Shown: positions 56,420 through 64,000 of the stretch, piece by piece
Layout: each line of letters begins with the position of its first letter
Numbering within the stretch: position 1 is the stretch's first letter
Origin: Azolla caroliniana
Taxonomy: Eukaryota; Polypodiophyta
Direction of reading: 5' to 3'
Length of the DNA stretch: 64,000 nucleotides
Assembly: GCA_043228905.1 (NCBI GenBank)
Contig: JBHGNT010000022.1
Location: 8,060,001 to 8,124,000, forward strand
The notes under the pieces: model-generated
The model's input: only the letters and a program-made list of their open reading frames with translations
The model's database searches: none
Told to the model about the DNA's origin: nothing
Translations under genes and position numbers: made by a program

Positions 56420-57835
56420 TCATATTCCAAGCAATTCCCGGAGAGAAAATTCCACCCGACTGTCAAGGATTCTCTCTTCGAACACCTTCTTCAAGTCCGT
56501 CTGTTGTTCGATGTTTGAGGTGAGTTTGAATGCAAGAATCATTTTTCCTTTTCCATTTCCTTCCAAATTCCAACTCTCCGGTGTATTCGATGGTCCACCT
56601 GCATCATCCATGCACCGTCTTTTTTCATCTACATACACATCATGTAATTGGCATAGGGCGTATACGCTATTCTTCTCTACGGGACTCTCCCATCCTGTAG
56701 CTTCCCGGATGCCTTCTGCAGTGCTCTGGATTTTATCAAAGTCAGTTTTCTCAGAGATTTCTAACACTTCTAGCCCGAAAGATGCCTTCACTTTAGATAT
56801 CTCACCCACACGTATTCCTACAGTTGTCGCATAATTGATTTTTACCTCTATCTCCTCCTCAAGGACCTTCTTCATGCCACCTTTTCGGAAGTTCGGCCGG
56901 AGTGGCTTCCGAGTATCCATTGAATGGATCCGATTTCCTTCATAGTAGATAAGATCCCACCATAGAGCCTCCTTGAGCTCATTGCATTCCTTCCGATCAT
57001 GTTCGTTGGTCCGTATACCTAGAACTGTGGGACGGTCTTCCGATTTCTTCAAAATGCAAATCTTAAGATTCTCCATCTCTTTTCGCAATTGCTCCATCGT
57101 AGTTACTTCGATTCCCTTCTCGACCGTAGTTTCTCAAGCCCGTGGTTGGTGGTCTTCTTTTACGAGTCTCGACCTCAACGTCTGTTCCGTAGTCCTCCTT
57201 TCTTCATGTCCAAGCCATTGCCCCCTCTTTGTGTATTGAGTAACGATGTTCCGCACATTTTCTCATGTATTGGTGAGACCACTCTCGGTAGTCATATCCC
57301 CTAGAAGAACTCCAACATCTTTCCAGTCCCGAACATCCACAGCTCGCAAGAACATGATCACTTTGTCCGGTGCGAGGATAACTTGATCTCTCACTAACAG
57401 CCTCCCAAATCTATTTTTGAATGCCGACAACACATCGAGAAACTTCAACCCTTTCGCTGGTGTTTCCATCCAATCTTTGAATCCTCTCCGCGTCACCTTG
57501 GAGGAGTCCTCAATAGCAAATGTAATCTTCAGCATTTCTTCAAATGCTTCTCATGTCGGATTTTGTTGTCGTATCCTAAGGATATTCTCTTGAAGCCCAT
57601 CCATAGCCACTTGACTAAAGGATGTCACTTGCAATCCTTCTGATATTCCACAACGCAACATCTCTGCCTTAAAGTCCCGAAGATAATGTGAGAGATCCTT
57701 CCCATCGAATTGACCATTCCGTTGCAACAGTCGCTCTATGGCCGCTACAACATCCGACATCACGCGTTGTTCCTACAATATGCGCTCCAACATTGTCATC
57801 ATGTTGTTGGCCTCTTGTTGATTCTCCATCTCCAT
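56420..57835 (-). pseudogene. Element J gag remnant
   Basis: The probable start is ATG 57835 (MEMENQQEANNMM), 32 nt from the LTR. Same-frame stops occur near 57775, at 57551 and 57263, then another frame carries MEQLRKEMENLKICILKK (57097-56420). The QFDGKDLSHYLRDFKAEM and GRLLVRDQVILAPDKV segments look like a capsid region. A zinc knuckle was not found. Confidence 0.68.
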
Positions 57836-57866
57836 GCCACCCGTTTCACGTCGGGTTCACCAAATG

Positions 57867-58410
57867 TGTCGTGCCTTTCGGCGCAGGATCGTTTGCGTGA
57901 GTCGGGTGGGAACCGCTAGGGTTTTGGACTAAGAGGAGAAAATTTTTAAGGCTAATCAGAATATAAATAGATTATAAGAAAGAAATATAAAAACCTCGTG
58001 AATCCCACGAGTATAATGTATTTTATTACATTAATCAATATTAAGATAAGAAAATGAATTTGGATTGAAAGAGAGAGATATAGAAACCTCGTGAATCCCA
58101 TGAGTATAGTTTATTTCGTGAATCCCATGAATATAATTTATTAATTGGTGTTTTTAGAAATATATCCAATTTCCAAAGTTTTCACAGTACCCTATTACAT
58201 TGTGCTCCCATCCTTATATAGTGATGAGAGAGTCTTCGCAATCCATGCTTTTTCTCTAACTATGCACTCCATGCTTTCTCTATCTATAGACTATATGCTT
58301 TCTCTAACATGCTTTTTTCTAGCCTCATGCGTTTTTTATCGACTATAGTGTTTATGCGCGCTAGATGTGCATGTGTAGCTTCGTTTTTTTCATGGATTTT
58401 TCTTCTAAGG
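57867..58410 (-). repeat. 5' LTR of element J, truncated
   Basis: It matches 51486-52000 closely (TGTCGTGCCTTTCGGCGC start on the plus strand) up to TTTTTCTTCTAAGGG at about 58410, where similarity ends. The missing part is U3, so there is no target duplication to check. Confidence 0.84.
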
Positions 58411-59532
58411 GTGGAAGCACGATATGGTGTACCAGAAAAGTACTATTTTTAGCCACAAAAATTGTTAGTACTTTCGATACTGTTAGTACTAAATAATTCA
58501 GAAAAAAAAAATCAATTTTGGAGAGTGGGGTGACTGTAGTACAAGTGTCATTTACTACAAGGAGTGGGGGAACACGTGAGGAGATGTTCTTTCCATTTTG
58601 GGGGCTATTTTTCCCTCACGTCAATTTTGACGCTTCCCCTCACGTCGTTTTTGGCGGTTCCCCTCATACTCCTCTTCCTCTATCCCTCTGAGCTCGTCAT
58701 CTCAGACATCCATGTCATGTTTCTGCTTTTCCTCCAATCTAAGAGTTTTGTTAGGGTTTAGGGAGCAAATATTAGACATCCATGTCAGGTTGGAGCTTTT
58801 GAGTTGAGGATTTCTGGTTTTTTTAGGGTTTTTGTTTTTGTTAAGGTTTAGGTTGAGGAACAAAGACTATTCTGAGGCCTCTTATAACAACCGACAGTGA
58901 CGTCTTCGACAACGACTTTCTTACTTCCACCGATTGCAATTTATGTTGTGGTGATTTGGGGCTTTTTCCATAGAGGCGAGGATGCTTCCACCGAATCCAA
59001 GCGACATATCACAAAGATTCAAGGCACCCTCCACCATTGGAGGTTCCTTCCTCTAAGTCAAGGCAGCATACCACAAAGATTCAAGGCACCCTCCACCATT
59101 GGAGGTTCCTTCCACTAAATCAAGGTGGCATATCACATAGATTCAACGCTCCCTCCACCATTGGAGGTTCCTTCCACCAAATCGAGGCGGCATATCACAC
59201 AGATTCAACGCTCCCTCCACCATTTGAGGTTCCTTCCGGCAAATCGAGGCGGCATATCACACAGAATCAACACTCCCACCACCATTGGAGGTTCCTTCCA
59301 TCCATTGTTTTATTTTCAAGATTAAAATTTTTCATTTCTTCATTTTTCAGTACTAAATTTTTAGATTTTACAATTGTCATATTTGATCCGTAATTCTAAT
59401 GTTCGAAACGAATTATTTCTCACTTTGCATGCCACATTTAAAAACATTTGAGTGTGTTTTCCTAGTGTACTCTAGATAACATTAACTACTCTTGCCGAAC
59501 ACTTAATCTTTTGAGATAAATCTAGTGACCAA
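58411..59532. repeat. Leader of gene K with 62-bp tandem repeat (58986-59300)
   Basis: Upstream of gene K. 58411-58985 has no gene I recognise. At 58986-59300 a 62-bp unit (GATTCAA, CTCCACCATTGGAGGTTCC, CATATCACA) is repeated about five times. The 118-codon ORF over it (59037-59393) shifts frame with each 62-bp unit and is not a convincing protein. GTACCAGAAAA occurs at 58429 and again at 63422 beyond the gene. Confidence 0.6.
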
Positions 59533-62500
59533 ATGAGTGAGTTGTCAAGTAACTCATGTATATTTGAAAGGACCAAGAGACGAGTGGTTCTTCACATAGT
59601 CCGTTATTTGGTAGAAATAACGAAGAGATTTAGTGAAGAGGATCGTAGGGATATTATATGTAGAGTGTAACACCATCAACGTTTGAATGAAGACATGGAG
59701 AAAATAAAATTTAGGGACCAATGTGTTTCAGAAGAGATTGTAGAGTCTATGAAGTCGTCCCTAGACTTAGTGAAAGGTGTAGAGAGCATAGACAAACTTG
59801 CTGCAAAGAGGACAACCCTACACATGGTTGTGAACGGTGTGAGAGAAAAAAAATATAGTGATACTAAAGTTGCCTTAGCCCCGGGTATTCAAAGAAGGAA
59901 CTTGAGGAAACATCGCCGAAATATACACTCAAGCCAATTCAAGTGGCTGGGGTTGGGACGTAGACGACGATGTGATGCCTTATCTCAAGAGATTATTGAG
60001 AAAGTGGATTCATTTTGGGCCAAAAATACGCGTGTCTCACCAAATAAGAAGGACGTGTGTAGACAACGAATAAGTCAAGGTAAGTACCAGATTCACCCTA
60101 GACACTTCTTGGAGATGACAGAGGTATTCCATTTTTTTATATCAATTCACATTCCATAAATTTGTGTTTTGACCAAGTGTATATTAATGTTTGTTATATA
60201 TATTAGTTGATGTAGGCTGAATTGTACATGAACTTTAAAGACCAACATCCAAGCTTGACTGTTGGATTCCGCAAGTTCCAAGGTTTGAAACCATTTTATG
60301 TTAGAAAATTAAATGAGAGGAATACATGTTGTTGTGTGTACCACGTGAAGATTGACATGTTAAGGCTAGGAGTGAATGCAATGCGTATTGATTCTAAGGG
60401 TATACACGGGGAATTATGTGTCTACACTTGTGAGGTTTGTAGACCAAATGGGGAGGATAATAGGTGTAATGCACGAAACATGACTTATGCATCCGTTTCT
60501 GAGCTATGGAGGTCTTGTGTTTGTGAAAAAGAACCATCATGTGAGTGGCATCATCGTACATGTCTATTAAGAACATGTAAGGTTTGTCCACTACCATTAT
60601 TTTGTAGGCAGGAGCTTGATTTGGGAAACAGTCATATCGTGAAATGGAAATATTTAGAGTATGTGACTGAAAATATTGGCAAGGGACTTGTAACTAAGTG
60701 TATCAAGGAAGTATATAAGGAGACATGTGATGCTACCCTTGTCTCAAAATTTAAGAAACAACTTGGGGAGTTCATTCCACATAACTTCTGAAGTTATTGG
60801 CAAAATTCACAGTTCAAGGAATGTATTAATAACTTACCAACGAGTGTCATCGTATCCATTATTGACTTTGCAGAAACCTATAAATTTAAAGTCCAAAATG
60901 AGGTTCAATCAATGCATTGGTACAATGATCAATGTACAATACTTGTACATATTTGCTATTGGAGGCAAGACGGTGAGTTACATAAGAAATCAATATTTTA
61001 CATTTCAGATGATAAAAAGCATGATACACTATTTGTTCAACATTGTTTTAAGCTTCACCATGCAGATTTATTGTCTCTAGGGTTAACCTTTAACCTTCAT
61101 TGGGTTTGGTCTGATGGTGTTGCCTCGTAGTTTAAGACGGCACGATCGTTCTATCGCCAAGTAATTTTTAATCCATATGTTTAGTACTTATCATGCAATG
61201 TGTAAGGAAGTAATTCTTGTGTTAGTGCATGCATACTAATTATGTTTGTAACTATTCACACACAGTATTCTTCACATGGATGCATACTAATTATGTTTGT
61301 AACTATTCAAACACAACACTATTCACATGGATGCATGCATACTAATTTTGTTTGTAACTAAGTTAACTGTTCTTGCTTGATCAAAGAGTACTATCTTGTC
61401 ACGTGAATCTGTGTTTATTATCTTTTAATCCATTTGAAGTGTTCTCCATAGACAAAGTGTACTATGTTGTGTGTTGTATCTTTACTAAATCAGTATTTAC
61501 TAAAGGATGCAAAGTACTCGTATTGTACTCTATAGTATTGACCGTCCTTAAGAGAATTGTACTAATTATCTTTAATCCATGTGAAGTGTTCTCCATAGAC
61601 ACATTGTACTATGTTGTATGTTGTATCTGTACTAAATCAGTATTTACAGAAGGATGTAAAGTACTCATCTTGTACTCATAGTATTGTCCGTCCTTAAGAG
61701 AATTGTACTAATCATCTTTTAATCCATGTGAAGTGTTCTCCATAGACACATTGTACTATGTTGTGTGTTGTATCTGTACTAAATCAGTATTTACTCATCT
61801 TGTACTCATAGTATTGTCCGTCCTTAAGAGAATTGTACTAATTATCTTTTAATCCATGTTGAGGGTTTTCCATGGGCAATGTATTGTACTGTGTGTTGTA
61901 TCTCTACTAAATCAGTAATTATCGAAGGATGTAAAGTACATGTCTTTTACTCATAGTATTATCTTATATTGAAGAGTTCGTACTAATTATCTATTAATCC
62001 ATGTTGAGTGTTCTCCATGAACACATTGTATTGTACTATGTGTTGTATCTATACTAAATTAGTGTTTATTGGGGGATGTAAAGTACATGTGTTGTAGTAT
62101 TAATTATCTTCTAAGGAGGGTTGTGTTCTCTGTGGACACATTGTACTGTATTGTGTATTGTATTTGTACTAAATCAGTATTAATGAATGTAAAGTACTCG
62201 TCGTCAGCAACATGGTACTATCCGATATTGAAGAGTTTGTACTATTTATTTGTTAATTCATGTAGAGTGCTTTCCATGAATTCATTGTACTATGCTTTGT
62301 GTTGTATCCGTACTAAATTAGTATTAATGGATGCCAAGTTGACATGGTTGACAACATAGTACTATTTATCTTTTAATAAGTGTAGAGTGTTCTCAATGGA
62401 TACGTTGTGCTATGCTTTGTTTTGAATGTGTACTAAATCAATATTAATGGATGTGTAGTACTCTCAATTGACAACATAGTACTAATTTTGTTGGAAACTT

Positions 62501-63401
62501 GAGATACAAAAGCAGGTATTTCTCCTTATTCAACATTCGTATGCAATGGAACTACTTCGGGTCTGGACATGGAAAAGGAGAGCATGATGGCGCGGGGGCT
62601 GTGATCAAACGTGCCCTTACAAGTGAGCAGTTGGATAATAATGGTGCTAAGTTACAAAATGCACATGATGTTGTGTAGTGGCTAACATGGAAGATGTCAA
62701 ATGATGGTAAGAATAGATTGTTTGTTGAAGTTTGCGTTGATGAGGTTGATAGAACTAAATCATATGGTTGTAAAACCGTGAAAGGCACACGCAGCACCCA
62801 TTGTGTATTAGGGTTTAGCCGCAAGGACACAACACAATTGTTACTCCGTACTTTATCATGCTTTTGTTCCATGTGTATAGATGAAGCTTGGGATAAATGC
62901 ATCAACCTATCAATCGTCGAGCCCTGGAAGCTGCAGAAGCTTGAGCCTGAACGACAAGATGATATTGAAGAGGATGCGCATTCAAACGATATTGTATACT
63001 ACAACCAACATCAAGACTTGGTAGTTTTATTGGAAGTTGGAGATCATTTTGCAGTGCTCAAATCTCCTCAGAATGAAGATTTAGAAGACTACTACATTGT
63101 GGTGTGCCAGCAAGGCAAGACATTATTGAAAGAAGTGGTGAGGGATGGTTGGGGCAACAATTTCAATGTTGGTGAGTCTGTCGTGTATGGAAACTATTAT
63201 GCAAAGTTGCTGCAGTGCAAGAACAAATATGCATTACTAAAAGAAGCACCGATCGCAATAATCTACATTGATGCCATTCTTGCGATCAAATTCAATATGA
63301 CTCAAGCAAAGCACAAGGTTAAGGGATACAACACTGTCTACAAGGTCCCCCAAGAGGTTCATGAGCACATATTAGGGGAGGTCTCTCTATTTAATGCTTG
63401 A
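59533..63401 (+). pseudogene. Gene K: spliced transposase-like protein (DFAE/SDG/HGKG family), broken
   Basis: Model: exon 1 59533-60123, exon 2 60216-61160, exon 3 about 62516-63401. Both junctions of intron 1 are GT-AG and phase 0; the intron 2 acceptor gives a one-base mismatch that I could not resolve. Seen: a Cys/His-rich region (VCEKEPSCEWHH, CLLRTCKVCPLP), IIDFAETYKFKVQNEVQ (Asp at 60864), WSDGVAS (Asp at 61113) and FGSGHGKGEHDGAGAVIKR (62567-62611). I recall this motif set from uncharacterised animal proteins that I believe are transposon-derived; the spacing suits an RNase H-like nuclease. Stops: TAA 59668, TGA 60789, TAG 61128, TAG about 62677. The C-terminus is a 235-codon open frame to 63401. 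Confidence 0.68.
61161..62515. repeat. Tandem array filling intron 2 of gene K
   Basis: About eight diverged copies of a 120-150-bp unit, with ordered words TTGTACTATG, TTGTATCTGTACTAAATCAG, GATGTAAAGTACTC, CGTCCTTAAGAG and TTTTAATCCATG. Units are anchored near 61458, 61603, 61752, 61877, 62030, 62145, 62285 and 62405. Before it, at 61200-61350, GGATGCATACTAATTATG is repeated three times. Confidence 0.78.
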
Positions 63402-64000
63402 AAGTCAACCTATCAATACATTGTACCAGAAAACTGAAAAACATCCACTTGTAGTTCACTATTTGATGTATTGATATGTTAATTTTGATGATTGACAAAT
63501 GAATCGATATATTTTGTGTTTCTTCTATTATGTATTATGAATCGATATATTTGATGTATTGAGACTATTTATTGAGCTTGTATTGTAAGTGTTTATGGTA
63601 ATTATAGAGTTGCTTGTTTCCATGGTTTAAGGTGTGAAGTCTTCAATACTTTTGTATTGTCAGTGTTTATGGTAATTATAGAGTTGCTTGTTTCTATGGT
63701 TTAAGGTGTGAAGTCTTGAATACTTAGTAGCCTAAAGCTTGTTTCTATGGTTTAAGGTGTGAAGTCTTGAATACTTAGTAGCCTAAATATGGCCCAAACT
63801 TATTCAACTATCAAGTCTCTATTGTGTGCACTCAAGTCATTATTCAACTCTAACCATGTGCACTCAAGGAGACCATACTTCGCAAGTATCAATATACATA
63901 TTAGTACTAACGCAAGTATCAATATACATATTAGTTTAGTACTAATGTCAATTGCAAGTATTATGTAATACATAGCAGTCTCCCAATGTCAATTGCAAGT
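63402..64000. repeat. Downstream region with short duplications
   Basis: No gene. A block with GTTGCTTGTTTCTATGG and GGTGTGAAGTCTTGAATAC is repeated three times (63590-63785, shifts of about 77 and 55 bp). CGCAAGTATCAATATACATA is duplicated near 63890 and 63910. AATGTCAATTGCAAGT occurs twice near the window end. Confidence 0.6.

Larger units (their letters stand above)
51486..58410 (-). mobile_element. Ty3 element J, decayed, unusual lineage
   Basis: Minus strand. 3' LTR 52231-51486 (746 bp, TGTCGTAG...CACGACA), 5' LTR remnant 58410-57867 lacking its first 200 bp or so. Primer site next to 57867 (TTTGGTGAACCCGACGTG), gag, protease, RT, RNase H, integrase with a GPY/F-type end, and a GGAGGGGGCGAG polypurine tract at 52232-52243. 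Broken by many stops. RT reads FLDDIPIKG, unlike plant chromoviruses or Tat/Athila; I recall IDD-P-I-G forms mainly from fungal elements. Confidence 0.85.

Noticed and set aside
59037-59393. 118-codon protein upstream of gene K
   Set aside because: It spans a 62-bp tandem repeat whose length shifts the frame each unit.
60222-60791. Separate small Cys-rich gene
   Set aside because: It is exon 2 of gene K: in phase with exon 1, and the same frame continues past the TGA into DFAE and SDG motifs.
59533-63401. Stops repaired by U-to-C RNA editing
   Set aside because: Such editing is known in organelles of hornworts, ferns and lycophytes, not for nuclear transposon transcripts; simple cytosine decay explains the stops.

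Overview
The window looks like a piece of a land-plant nuclear genome. Evidence for this: spliced genes with GT-AG introns, Ty1/copia elements primed by initiator Met-tRNA (TGGTATCAGAGC), Ty3 elements of both the chromodomain and the Tat/Athila-like kinds, and a plant-type LINE. The mix of gene families (a prokaryote-type DNA methylase, a DUF7869-like protein, a transposase-like family I associate with animals) makes me favour a seed-free plant such as a bryophyte, lycophyte or fern. That placement is inference. Roughly 80% of the window is transposable-element sequence.

Left part (1-7860). Two genes are transcribed away from each other across a 366-bp gap. Leftward is a large DUF7869-like, transposon-type protein that runs off the left edge; it has one in-frame TAG. 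Rightward is the best gene in the window: a six-exon gene (2991-7860) whose exons join in frame to give a 969-residue protein with a ParB-like domain and a beta-order DNA methylase domain. Its 1.6-kb first intron is filled by a 92-bp tandem array built of perfect palindromes, followed by a T/G-rich minisatellite.

Middle part (8740-28664). Two copia elements, A (+) and B (-), both missing their 3' halves, lie tail to tail as a large inverted repeat. Next comes the decayed 3' half of a chromovirus (I). Its LTR was split by a nearly complete Ty3 element of the Tat/Athila type (C, minus strand, 5-bp target duplication CTATT). C carries an unusual third ORF after pol, with a plant-mobile-domain-like head and a long coiled coil. 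A lone related LTR (D) follows.

Right part (28665-58410). After about 2.8 kb of mostly anonymous and repetitive DNA there is a four-level nest: LINE H (-) holds chromovirus G (+), which holds copia F (+), which holds copia E (+). Target-site duplications support E and F; G has a 4-of-5 match. A separate decayed Ty3 element J (-) interrupts the 5' side of the LINE.

Far right (58411-64000). A spliced, decayed gene K resembles a transposase-like family with DFAE, SDG and HGKG motifs; its second intron is a tandem array. The end of the window is short duplications.

Nearly all element ORFs carry in-frame stops. Where paralogous copies can be compared, several stops are C-to-T changes, as expected from decay of methylated cytosines. 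Only the ParB-methylase gene is uninterrupted over its whole length.
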